Origin: Strigamia acuminata
Taxonomy: Eukaryota; Arthropoda; Chilopoda; Geophilomorpha; Linotaeniidae
NCBI GenBank assembly: GCA_949358305.1
Contig: OX442314.1
Location: 36,803,211-36,863,210 of the forward strand
Direction of reading: 5' to 3'
DNA: 60,000 bases
Shown in pieces: positions 21,976 to 32,140 of this stretch. Within the stretch, counting starts at the first letter, position 1; each line of letters begins with the position of its first letter. Made by a program: the position numbers and the translations under genes. Below the pieces are notes generated by a model. It saw only the letters and a list, made by a program, of their open reading frames with translations. It did no database searches and had not been told where the DNA came from.

Positions 21976-22399
21976 TGGCATCGACATCAGGTGCAATGAT
22001 GCAGAAAAACCGCTGAACACCTTAGCTTTGCCCTCAAACATTTCAAATTACAGCTTCTATCATTGCACTCTGATAGTCACATTCCCGAGGTGCTGATAAG
22101 TCGCTGGGATTTATCAGTATTCCACGCAAGCCTCAACTGGAACATCCCGCATCAATCAGAAGATCCCTGTTTGCGTTCTGTCTAGTTCTTCCTGAAGAAG
22201 ATTTTCTCCTGTTTATTGCTTAATTTGCGTGTTTATATTGATTGTTAAACGCTTTTTCCACATGTGGTATTTGTTTATTTAGAGTTCAATTATTTAGGCG
22301 CCCACGTTTCATCGCCAATCACTTCGTCGCCTAAATTGTCTTCATCGTATTACAAGTGTTGGGCGCAGGATATTCAGTTTTTGTTACTTGAAAAAAAAA
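21976..22399. other. Gap with repeat scraps
   Basis: 22020-22095 matches the start of Tc1 copy 2 (GCCCTCAAACATTTC). Near 22291-22335 there is an 8-bp inverted pair, TTTAGGCG...CGCCTAAA. No coding sequence was recognised. Confidence 0.4.
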
Positions 22400-22715
22400 T
22401 TAAGTATTGCCAATGAGTTAGCTTGCAGCATCAAAACGGTAAATAGATGGGCGAACCGGCGGCGCCAGCTAGATGTTGTCTACCGCCAAGACAACTGATT
22501 CAGAAGATGAACAAATCCTCAGAGGCCGTGAACAGCCATACTCCAGTTCCACACAGATCAGGAGGAACACCTCGATCTGCCCATGTATTCAAGGACTGTG
22601 CGCAATAGGTTGTGCGAAGGCAGGTTGAACGGCTGCATAGCTGCACGAAAGTATATTCTTTCAGATGGGCACCGTGCAGCAAAGACTCAATTCGCTGAAG
22701 CTAAGCTGCAGCGGG
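22400..22715 (+). pseudogene. Tc1-like transposase relic, copy 4 (N-terminal part)
   Basis: ATTGCCAATGAGTTAGCTTG starts the helix-turn-helix region as in copies at 17472 and 43375. It continues to the YILSDGHRAAKTQFAEAK block, then loses similarity. The DDE part is missing. Confidence 0.65.
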
Positions 22716-22939
22716 GCTTGCATAATGTGGTCTTCTCTACGATGAGAGTTCGATGGGTGTTGGCTGCAATGGTCAGGTCCATGTGCGACGACCAGTCAGA
22801 GACAGATTTGATAATCGATTCGGCATTCATTTGGACAAAAGTAAGATTTGATTGTGAAGACCAGCACCTCATTCAACAGCGTCCAGAGCCCCCTCACTCA
22901 CCATGCTCTCGGTGCTCAAACTCTGTCAGCAATGGTGCA

Positions 22940-23090
22940 CCAATCACAAGGTGTCCCACAAACGAATGGGATATCGACCAAATGGACGAAGTGACAGCTT
23001 TTCTGCAAGGACAACCGAAGGAAGAAATTTATATGAAACACCCAGAAGGACTTGGACACCAACTCACTTGTCATTGACAAAGTTATATTG
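22940..23090 (+). pseudogene. Copia RT fragment (upstream block)
   Basis: WDIDQMDEVTAFLQGQPKEE and IYMKHPEGL match the copia RT block 'l~QmDvktAFLnGdl.EeiYm.qPeGf'. Only about 35 codons are preserved. It comes from a different part of the RT than the YVDD pieces elsewhere in the window. Confidence 0.75.
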
Positions 23091-23149
23091 TATACAAAAT
23101 AAGTACAGTATATGCTTTTTTAAAAAACCAAGCAGACTATCCTGTAGCA

Positions 23150-23590
23150 AAGTAGGGATGACGAATCCAATGGTGTAATCAAATTTCATGACAGACACGC
23201 AACAATGCACTTTTCATTCGCTAACTCGTTAACTGGTTGAGATAGAGCAAAATTCTCAATTACAAAGTGGTAGAGCAGCATCAAATTAGTACTAACCAAC
23301 TGATCTTAGTCATCTCAAGTTAAAGTTTTTCAATTTAAAATAAAAACAAATCAGCTGAAATAAAGCCAGCCATTGTGGTAAAAAAATTAAATTTCTACTG
23401 CAAAAGTACTGAATTTCTTCAATAATGTATTCAAATTTGCATTATTATGCAAGTAAACAAGAAAAACCACTGTATTTTTTTAATGACTAAATTATTTTAT
23501 TTTCTAAGAATAAAAATTTTCATTTTGCTGATTTTTTTTTAAGAAAGCAGTAAACCTAAGGTGACTAAGTTAAGTATATATTGTCGCCTG
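23150..23590 (+). mobile_element. Truncated copy of the long-hairpin MITE
   Basis: Homologous to the inner left arm and central part of 57651-58417. Shared stretches include TCAAATTAGTACTA, AATCAGCTGAAATAAAG and TGCATTATTATGCAAGTAAA. The ACAGGGTGTCC ends are absent. It is more diverged than the 57.7-kb copy and lies between copia and R2-like scraps. Confidence 0.75.
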
Positions 23591-24099
23591 AAGAAGTACA
23601 GACCCTACACGATCGCCTCTGAGGCTCTCCAGTCCAAGACAACGTGTCTTGAACAAGGGCAACCTTTGCCACAGCCCTTTCTCGTGAGTGACGTTAGTCT
23701 CGGTGAAATGGTCGCAGCTATTAATGAGGTCGTTTGCACAGTTCGGCTGGCCAAAATTTTATATCAAAAACTAATTTACTCCTTTTTGATCTGAAGGGTG
23801 TCCTGCTGGTTGCCTTCTTCACGCTTATCATGACAGCAGACGAACCGTAGGGTACCAGATAGAGAAGTGAAAGCGAAAATGTTCAAACTCGTGGTCTTGG
23901 ACATAAAATGTGGAGACTTTGCTACCAAGCCGCCAACGTCGATTGGAGATGAAGGTGCGTGCATCATCGCAATCTCGTCTTTAGTGTTCGTTTTTATCCG
24001 ACTACTTTTCCCACGTTTGCTAGCCGACCAAGCCCGTCAAGTGTAGTTTCTAGTTGTTCACGCTGTGCAACGCTAGCACCGACTACGTTCTCAACGACG
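23591..24099 (+). pseudogene. R2/NeSL-like fragment (5' part of RT) and flank
   Basis: Near 23645-23850 the frame CLEQGQPLPQPFLVSDVSLG with GEMVAA, followed after a shift by GVLLVAFFTLIM, aligns with LEQGQPMPMLDMVGAASPGE ... DVLLAAFFTLII in the fuller copy at 44.2-44.4 kb. A few Tc1 scraps follow at 23900-23950. No intact frame remains. Confidence 0.6.
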
Positions 24100-24949
24100 A
24101 GGCACACATGGTTAAACGCTCCAAGATGCACTTCGACCCGGATAATGAGTCATACATGGTTTCCAAGGGCGAATCTCCGAAATTCGTCCTTAGGCAAATT
24201 CGCCGTTAGGACGGGTACCTTTAATTTTATACTTTTTGTTTCTAGCAGGCGATTTCGTGTAGCACCAAAGCGGCCGGGTGTTGCTCGCCTCGTGGAGAGA
24301 CACTAACACCGTAAACGCGGTGCCCGAGCGCGTCTCACCTTGGACAAGGTCTCACTTAGCATCAGTTGCAGCAAGGTGGACATCCGATGCCCGGCGCCCG
24401 CATTGTCGTACGCCACCAATTTCCACTAGAGAGATGTGCTGAACCGGCTAGAGATGCCGTTATTCTTATTATCTTAAATTTAACTTATCGTTTTTCATCT
24501 TTCCCTTCCAGTGTGTGGCAACGCCAGGATCAACATGCACGACGTCACCACTTCCGCGCGGGGCAGCGTCCGAAAGATTCAGCCCTTCTTTAGTTTTTTT
24601 AATATTTTTAATTTTTTATTACATTTATATATATATTTTTTTTATAAAAAAATCTCATACATTTAATTTAATTTCTAATTTTTATTTCGTTCTCCACCTC
24701 CACCTTGTCTGTGGGATGGACTAAACGTTGAGTGTTAAGCGTTGGACGTTGCTTAGGAGTCTAACGACGCATTTGAACGCGCGGAATATCGCGCGGTCCG
24801 ACACTGTACGAATCGGTGCAAAATGTTAATGAATGTTTTCTTTATTTATTTATTTAATAGAAATTCGCAAACCACTAAACAATTTGATTTAATAGAAATT
24901 CGCAAACCACAAAACAATTTGATAACTATTCACACGTTAGACAAAACTA

Positions 24950-25560
24950 TTTGAAAATTGCGCTGGCAACTGAAGCTACCGTCTCGGCGACATTATTCAC
25001 CGCTTGCAAAGCAACCTATCAGAAAGGGACTGAAGCAAATTGATCCTCTAGCAGAGCTCAGACGGGAGAGCCCTCTCTCTTGCCTGGCATTTGCCGGCAA
25101 TGTTGTCCTGCTATCCCAGCTCATGCTGGCGACTCTATCAGTATCTGAAGCTTGCTGGAATAGATATATCAGTGGGAAAGTGCCAGTCCTTTGGGATCAA
25201 GGCGAAAAACAAGTCATGGTTTATGAAGGACCCGGAGGTCTCGTTTGGACGAGTGAGAATCCAATCTATGGGAGCCGGGGAGGTTGTTCACTCTAGCCAT
25301 GAATGTCTCAATCTGGCCTCGGACACTAGACAGAAACAGGAAAGAGATAACGTTCAAACTTGTCCGGGCAATGGGAAGAGCACGTCTCAAACCCACACAG
25401 AAAGTCTTACTCCTAAGAGGGTGTTGTCCTGCCAAACTCTTAAACGAGCAAAGTATGGGCTCACCCGAAGGCGAAGACTCTGGACGGGCTAGACTTGATC
25501 ATCCCCATAGATGCCAAGAGTTGGTTGAACTCAACCAGAAGCGCTTTCTTCTGTACATTT
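24950..25560 (+). pseudogene. R2/NeSL-like RT fragment in unit copy 2
   Basis: Shares KCQSFGIKAKNKSWFMKDPE and MGRARLKPTQK with the fuller element (KCQSFG...; FRRARLKPMQK, at 45.1-45.35 kb). This is the post-active-site thumb region of the RT. Stops interrupt it. The C-terminal endonuclease is absent here. Confidence 0.65.
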
Positions 25561-26026
25561 GGCACAGGCACAGTATGTGTCGACTGTGGGCCAAACACCT
25601 CATATTCCTCATACCAACAGATCCAATTTTTGATGATACTTTATCATCAGAAGAAGACCACCAGAACCAGAAATGTTGCAATGAAGGAAAACACCTTCCG
25701 CTCCATTCATCATTTTTAATTGTATGGCTTTCTTATAAGTTTTTTTTGTTAAATAATTTTTATTTTCTTTAGAAAGCAAATGGAAGTCTACTCAATGGCT
25801 TCTGGAACAAGCAACCAAATGTGATATTTCCACTGACAAAACCAATTTGATAAGTTATTTACAACTAAACCGCATAACCGCAACAATGATAATTTCATGG
25901 AAGATAATTTGCAGCATTGTGAAGTTAAATTTACAAACAGTAAATGTGGAGTTTACATCATATAGTAAGTATGAAAATTCAACTGGCTGATTTCTCTTCT
26001 GAACTGTGTTTCGAAGCTGTTCCAAC

Positions 26027-26641
26027 TGTGAGTGTTCGGACGGACGCCACGTGGTCTGGGGAGGACCGCGAGGCGCTGGACGCAACACACACGATGAATA
26101 ATCCCACGAAATACACAAAAGACACAAGTTTAGGTTTTGGTTATTGCTTTATTGTTGTCTAGGGGTATGATATGGTGTCTCAAGGTGTATTTCCGGTTTT
26201 GCCGCTATTCCTGATTCGACCACGTGTCACGGCAATCGGTAGATCGCCATGGCACGCGAGATCGGTTATTGCAGTTTGTGCCGCGTCGTCGCAACGTTAT
26301 TTAGAAACGTGCGGCGAACACGGCGTGTTGGACGCTCAGGTCCCGACTGGCGACAGCATTGCTGCGTCTGTCCTTCGGGTCTCTCCTACGATCGGCATTG
26401 CGAAGAAGGTCGGAACACGATCGTTCACCAGGGTCAAGAATCAACTGTCGGGCTACTGCGGGGCCCACCACTTCCGGAAGGGGCACTTCCGGTTCCCAAT
26501 TGGCCGGAGCCAATGACCAACAGCTCCACCTGGTGCGGGGGACCGCGCCAGGTCGCGCACGAGAAACACACGAGATGCGCGAGAGCTGGGAAACGCCGTG
26601 CATTGCAGTGAAGTGACAGACTGTGTGGGCAGCCGGTCACA
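26027..26641 (-). mobile_element. Solo LTR, 615 bp
   Basis: A GC-rich block beginning TGTGAGTGTT and ending CCGGTCACA (inverted TGTGA/TCACA), flanked by perfect 4-bp duplications CAAC (26023-26026 and 26642-26645). The uninterrupted site is seen in copy 1 at about 12137-12141. AATAAA occurs on the minus strand (about 26140), hinting at minus orientation. The minus-strand start TGTGACCG resembles that of the 5532 LTR, but the bodies differ. Confidence 0.8.
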
Positions 26642-27544
26642 CAACTTTCGATCGAATAGATGTGGTCCTCCAAAACCGGGAAGCATCCACAGCAATGGGA
26701 ATGTTTAGTAGTATTTCAGAAATTGGAGACTGGACAAAGAATTCACAATCGGCATCCGGATTTCATTGGCCTTGAAAAAGTGAACTGTTTTATAAATAAG
26801 GTGTTGTGTTCTTCTAAGCTTGTTTAATTGGTGGAATTTATACAAACACTTCAAATATCCCCTCATAATTGTGAAACATTTATAAGAGCACAACAAACAA
26901 AGAATTAAAGAAGACATGATTATACAAATCTAGCCAATGCTTTTGGTTTTGACAGAATCAATCATTCAATATTGCTTAGAAGTTGTGTTTCTAGACCTTA
27001 AAGTGAAATCCAGTGTGCTCTGTGTGCTCATGAGGAGGGTCCAGCGCCTCATGGTCCTCCCCTGACCACTTAATACTCTCAAAACTTTAGTGTGAAACCA
27101 ATATTTTTTTAAATTTTAGATAGAAGTTAGTGAAACCAATTTTTTATACAAATATTAATTTGTCTACACAATTGAAACCATTTTGAATTACGGTACTAAC
27201 TCATTGTAGCTTTTAATTCCTATTTGTAAGCTAATGGGTATTAAGGAGCTATTATATCATGAGGAATTAAGCATTTTAGTAGCTGCATCTAATTTGAATT
27301 AGACGATTTATTATTTAATTGACGACTAGATTACCAGCAGTTTTTCCAAAAACCTAAAAGTACAGAAAATGCTCTCATGTTTTGACTGCTGGATTAAAAC
27401 TCTGTTATAGTTAATGCGAAAGTACGCCTAAAAGAAGAGAAAGAAAGGCAAGACGCAAAAAGACCAAGAACCAGAGATTATGGTTATTAATTTATTTAGA
27501 TTTTTTTTTTATCTTTAGAGATTTCAATTTCGAGATTTGTCTGA

Positions 27545-27770
27545 AATTGGTAAATGTAAAATTCTACACTTATAGACATTTGAATGCAGTCTTACAGTAC
27601 GTACTGAAATCATATTAGTTTGTATTATTTGGTAAATGCTACACTCAATTGATTCGAATGCAGTCTTACAGTACCCAAAATTATAAAGAAAACTATGATT
27701 TGGCAGATGCTGCACTCATTAGATTCCCAAATGTAGTCTTTCAGTAGTCTAACAGTAAGTAAAGGCACAT
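27545..27770 (+). repeat. Satellite array in unit copy 2
   Basis: Three units with GAATGCAGTCTTACAGTA cores (the third diverged), near-identical to 13345-13560. It sits 65 bp from the left end of the LTR element. Confidence 0.75.
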
Positions 27771-28133
27771 ACCGGTAATTAAAAATGGCAATTGAAGGGA
27801 GAAAGAGGAATAGCGAATCCCAAAAAACAAAAAATTGCGGCGATCCGGGTTTTTACTTATTAAATTATGTAAATTTAACAAGCAATCGTCGGTGAGATGC
27901 CGTACAGGACTTCTACTCTGTGGCTAAATGGTTGTCTAGGGGAATGATTTTTACACGAAGAGTAAAAGGAAAAATTAGATTGTTTTAATCGTTCTAAATA
28001 CACTTGATAGATGCAAAGGGGAAATAATAATAGTAATGTAATGACTGGGTCGATCTGGCTTCTCTTTGTACTTGGACACTCACAGTTGACCGTTGGCTCC
28101 AAAATGGCGTCGATGGCGTCGTGTGAGCGCGGG

Positions 28134-28346
28134 ATTTTAGCGGAGTAAACTCGACGCTAAAATACGTTGCTAAAATATACTAAAAATCCTCGCGGAGCAA
28201 GCTCGACACGAGAACACGTCTTGCACACAGCGGTTTGATTATTACGGAGCAAGCTCGACGTAACAATCCGTCTTAACACAGTTCGCTTTGCGGAGTTAAA
28301 CTCGACACAAAGCCTTCAAATTGACAGAGCAAGCTCAATGTCAATT
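28134..28346 (-). promoter_or_regulatory. Array of five hairpins with a shared tip and differing stems (3' LTR)
   Basis: On the plus strand each unit reads stem, GAGY, (T)AA, RCTC, GA, stem'. H1 28134-28163: ATTTTAGCG/CGCTAAAAT, 9 of 9 pairs. H2 28189-28212: CTCGCG/CACGAG, 5 of 6. H3 28237-28268: GATTATTACG/CGTAACAATC, 9 of 10. H4 28285-28313: GCTTTGCG/CACAAAGC, 7 of 8. H5 28319-28346: AATTGACA/TGTCAATT, 8 of 8 (bulge AA, not GA). The stems differ in sequence between units but pair in each. In sense RNA, H2, H3 and H5 expose GAGCUUGCUC, a G(CUUG)C tetraloop, known to be unusually stable. Structure is therefore what seems conserved. Role unknown: RNA stability, packaging, termination or protein binding are options. 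Confidence 0.8.
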
Positions 28347-28761
28347 CACACACAGAAATGGCTTAAATTACGTGTAGTAATTCAAGCAGAAGGGCGCTAT
28401 TCTGTACAGTTGGTACAGACCAGCAATGAATCTCGATTCTTCCAATATCACAGATCACACTTAGCGAGTTTGGGCATAAGTTTGACACGGTTGTGAAAGG
28501 TTTGGAAGCAGGATCAAGAATGCGGGAAGAGTGGGCCAAAACCGTTTGGCTCACTTCTAAATCTGCTCAGAAAAGCTGCGCAGATGACGAGTTGCATGAA
28601 GATCACACACGGCCGCCTTCGGGTCGTGTGCAACAATCGAGCCGGGCACGCGCGAGGGGAAGGGATGCTCCGCCCAGGCACACGCCTAGCAGCATCATCA
28701 AAGCAATGCACGCTGCAGCGCGATTGGTTGACGCTGTTGCTGGGCCAAAACTTGCTGCAAA

Positions 28762-28789
28762 ACACAATATTATTTGGGTAATATTGTGT
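28762..28789. promoter_or_regulatory. 11-bp perfect inverted repeat in the LTR
   Basis: ACACAATATTA and TAATATTGTGT around a 6-nt centre (TTTGGG). The twin in the other LTR is at 40523-40550. It lies in the 5' third of the LTR in sense orientation, where U3 control elements would be. Role not known. Confidence 0.7.
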
Positions 28790-28924
28790 CTTGTTTTATA
28801 TTTTATTAATGTATGTTTTATTTCAACTTACATTGAAACAAAACATATACGCTTGTTGAATATGTTTATAAGACAATTTGGAAATATGGTGCGCACTCAA
28901 ATAGGAATATTTGAGGTCACCACA

Positions 28925-28941
28925 CTTCCCCCCCTTTTAAG
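28925..28941 (-). promoter_or_regulatory. Polypurine tract
   Basis: On the minus strand AAAAGGGGGGGAAG directly abuts the start of the 3' LTR (TGTGG). This is the expected position and composition of the plus-strand primer of an LTR element. Confidence 0.9.
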
Positions 28942-29097
28942 AAAGAATCTTATTCTTTTCCAAAAAGAGACAGGTAAGTATAGGAATAAATACACAAGGT
29001 TTCAAAGTAAAATGGAACAGGATATATATTTATTCTTTTTTATTACAATATAAAAATAAAAAAGGAATTATTTTTAATGAACGGGCGTGTTCCCTAA

Positions 29098-31933
29098 TTA
29101 TTTCGGCAACATGTCCGTCGAATGATCGTTTGGATCTTTGTGCTCCGTGACGGTGCACAAAGGTCGGCCGGCGTTTGGTCCTGACCGGAAGCCAGGGTTG
29201 ATGTGGAGCCACACTTGCTTGATGCGGTCCACACCATCCCTTCGTCCAAAACCCATCTCGAAATACTCCTGCGGGTCTTGAGGCGTAATTCGAGCGAACA
29301 CCAGGCGTTGATGTAGGATCCACGGCTGCTGTTCCTTGATGTGGTTTTCCAGCCACGCGAGGACTCGGTTGCATAAATCCTCGCTGTTCTGGAGAATCGT
29401 TTTCGTCGCGCTCGTTATGTAGCAAAAAGCGTATAATGAGCGCAAACGTTGATAGGCGGTGAGGTGGGTGGCCATACTCGATCCCCTATCTCTCGGCGGC
29501 GAATCCTTTGGAGGAGGCGGCGGTGGCGGCGACTTTTTGCAGATCGAGAGGGATCTGGATCTGCGCAAAGCCGGGGTGCGCGTCTTTGGTCTGGCACCGC
29601 TGGCCACAGGCACGACGAACTCGCGATCGTCGCTGTCGAGCCATTCCATCGGAGACGAGATGTTGCAACTCGGTGCCTCGGTTGCACGGGAAACACTCGA
29701 CGTTGCCGTGATGGCAGCGTGGAGTGGAGCTGCGGATGACGGTGGTGCGCCAGCGGGACGGGCGGTAGCTCGTTCTGCTGCGCGTCGCTGCTTCAGCGCA
29801 GCCCATTCCTGCCGTAGTCGAATGGCGGATCCAGCCGGAGTTTCGCCAGTCGCCTCGGCTTGTTGCGTCAATTCGGCGAGCATCGTTGGAGGATCGGGGC
29901 GAACTGACTCCCAATCGTCCAGCAAGGCTCGTGGAAGCCCTAACGGCACGGTCCACAATCGAGTGGCGGCCGCCAGAGCAATCTGTGGGTCGGGAAAGAC
30001 TCCTTGGAACAGGATTCGAAGAAGTCCCTCCGACAATTTCCTGTTCATTTTCTGCAGCGTCCGTTGCAGTTGCTTGTCGGACTTGCACGACGCAAGCTCT
30101 CGGGCAAGCCATTGCCATTCCTTCTCTCCTTCGCGGATCTGAGCGAGTTGGTATTCGTCCAGATGCGCGAGGTACATCGTTTGGGCTGTCTCGGGAAACG
30201 ATGAGAATCGCCTCCAGAGATCAGCGCACTCCTGTGCGGGAAATGGTTCTTGAGAGACGTATCCCTCAAAACGGATGACCGATGTCACTTGTGGCACGGG
30301 CACCGATGGGTCTGGTCGCATGTCGCTGGTGACTGGACGGCAAGCGAACGGCAAAGAGGTGTTGACGTCTCCTTGACCGGCTTGCAATGCGGCGATGCGT
30401 CGATCTTCTTTCGCTATCTCGTCCGACCAGTCAATTCGGCCGGAGGAGGAAGCGCTAGGCTGTGAAGCGTTGGACCTTTCTTCACGCGATGAGAGAGAAC
30501 TCCTCGTGGAAGATTGGCGCGATTGCACTCGAGGTCGGCTTCGGGATGTGGGTCTCGACACGGACTTCGAATGTCTTTTTGGCGGCGTCGACTCGCGTCG
30601 GTGATGCGAGCGATGACGAGCCTTCTGGAGTGGAGGTAACCCTCCAATGGCGCCTTCCCCCGACGACTGTGTTGGGGAGGAGCGACGGCCACTGTAGGGC
30701 GACCTCGATGATCGTGACCTCGACGTGGAGCGCGGTGGCACCACGTGGATGGTGGAAGCGACCTGTACCCGGGGCTCAGGCTCTGGATACGGGTTTGGCA
30801 CGAAATCAGCATGGAAACATCCGCCCATGGCTAGCTGATGCATTTCCGATTGGCATGTCGGCACCCAACGTTTCTTTCCGTCCGTTGTTACACGGAAAGA
30901 TTCGTGGTAGAGGCGTACAACCTCGGCCTTGGTTTGGTCCAAGCGTTGGAAAATGTCCTCCAAAATCTGTCGACGCTCCCACGCAGGAGCGTTGAAGTAA
31001 CGGCGATGGTCTCGCGTTTCTTGATTGATCACTGTGAAGGCGAAGTCGAGCAACACGTTTCGCAGTGGTCCGAAGGTGTCGCGCTTCATTGCCCACTCGA
31101 GGGCGTCGCGATGACCGAATCCATCGATTAAATAGGCGATCCGAAACTTCGTTCCCCATCGCTTGTTTAAGGCCTTGGAGAATTTATGTCGGGCCGCCCA
31201 AAACGTCAGTCTTCCTTTAGACTTTATGATTTCTGGCGGCAATGCATGTCGCCAGACACCAGGAGCTGTTGGAACATCGGGGTGCAGTTCGAGATGCGTC
31301 TCCCGAAGCTGGATGATCTGTAAAATATTCGAAGAAATAATTAAAATCCATTTTTTCGTTAAAATTAATTATTTCCGAATTTTCAGTGAATAAAATCACG
31401 GGTGAGATTTCATTCGACAGTTTAGATTCGTTAAATTTTTCAAAATGTTTGAAAAATCGTGAAAAACGTTGTTTCCGACGGCTATGTTTCAGTGTTTGGA
31501 GCGTTACCATAGCAACGCCTCAAAAATGAGACACAGCGCCATCTGATGATAAAAATGGCGGCGCCTTCTTGCGAAGGCGTTACCAACGAACTTTTCGCTT
31601 TTTCCGAGTGAAAATGCACTTTTAATTACTTTTCATGACTGAAAGGTAATTTTATTTTAATTTATTTACCCGGTCGTGTCTCTGTGCACGAGTTTCGCCG
31701 TTTGGATCGGCGAATAGGCCTCCTCGTAGTCGGGGCTGAGACGGCGTGACTGGCAAACGGGCAGCAGCGTCGGCCAGAGCGGCTTGAGCTTCGGCGGACG
31801 CTTCGGCGGACTCTTCGGTGACATCCACAGATTTATTCGAAGTATTTGCGGAACCAAGCAGCGTCGAATTTGTTTCTAATTCGAGGCTGTTGGCGCCGGC
31901 TTCGCTTCCTTCTTTCGGTTCTCCTTCTTCCAT
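29098..31933 (-). CDS. Third ORF of the gypsy-type element: spliced Arg/Ser-rich protein, not envelope
   Basis: Exon 1 is 31933-31670 (ATG, 88 codons, acidic, starting MEEGEPKEG). A GTAAAT donor at 31669 and a TTTTACAG acceptor ending 31318 bound a 352-nt intron. Exon 2 is 31317-29098 (739 codons plus stop). Both boundaries are phase 0, giving about 827 aa. The long downstream frame has no early ATG; its first apparent start is a TTG, so splicing is the natural reading. Exon 2 begins with a globular-looking Trp-rich region (FWAARHKFSKALNKRWGTKF). Then come Arg/Ser dipeptide tracts (STSRSRSSRSPYSGRRSS), a helical middle, a poly-Pro tract, and a final Trp-containing domain (ENHIKEQQPWILHQRL). 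There is no signal peptide or membrane anchor, so it is not an Env. An RNA-binding or splicing/transport accessory role is a guess from the RS tracts. Confidence 0.75.
31318..31669 (-). other. Predicted intron in the third ORF
   Basis: 352 nt with GT...AG ends, separating two phase-0 exons. It contains stops in all continuing frames. The splice would be on the element's own RNA, so full-length genomic RNA must avoid it or the splice must be partial. Confidence 0.65.
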
Positions 31934-32140
31934 TTGAACGACTAATCCAAATGGAAAAGAAAAACGAAAATTAATTTATTAGTTTTTCCTTGGAAAATTC
32001 CAAAGAAAAAACTACTTACAATTGAAGATTCGGGAGAATTAATCCAACGGTTTCTCTTTTGGTTTTGGGGATGAGCACTTAACACACGTGTGAGATCGAA
32101 GTGAACTCAGACGCGAAGTGATCAGTTCAAATACCGGAAG

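Larger units (their letters stand above)
27836..28924 (-). repeat. 3' LTR of the gypsy-type element
   Basis: 1,089 bp, in sense orientation starting TGTGGTGACC and ending GATCGCCGCA. It carries the five-hairpin array (28134-28346) and an 11-bp palindrome (28762-28789). The boundary is set by the polypurine tract on the internal side and the AAAT duplication outside. Confidence 0.95.

Noticed and set aside
26249-26616. Several overlapping Arg-rich frames of 85-120 codons
   Set aside because: They lie inside a GC-rich solo LTR defined by TGTGA/TCACA ends and a CAAC duplication; open by composition only.
28493-29053. 186-codon frame over the LTR edge, with a near-copy at 40254-40742
   Set aside because: The shared part is LTR sequence read antisense to the element, and the two versions diverge exactly at the LTR boundary.
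29459-30142. A 227-codon plus-strand frame and several others over the third ORF
   Set aside because: Shadow frames of the GC-rich, Arg/Ser-coding minus-strand ORF; no start context or motifs.
29098-31242. Third ORF as an envelope gene
   Set aside because: It occupies the env position but has no signal peptide, furin-like site or membrane anchor, and is rich in RS tracts.
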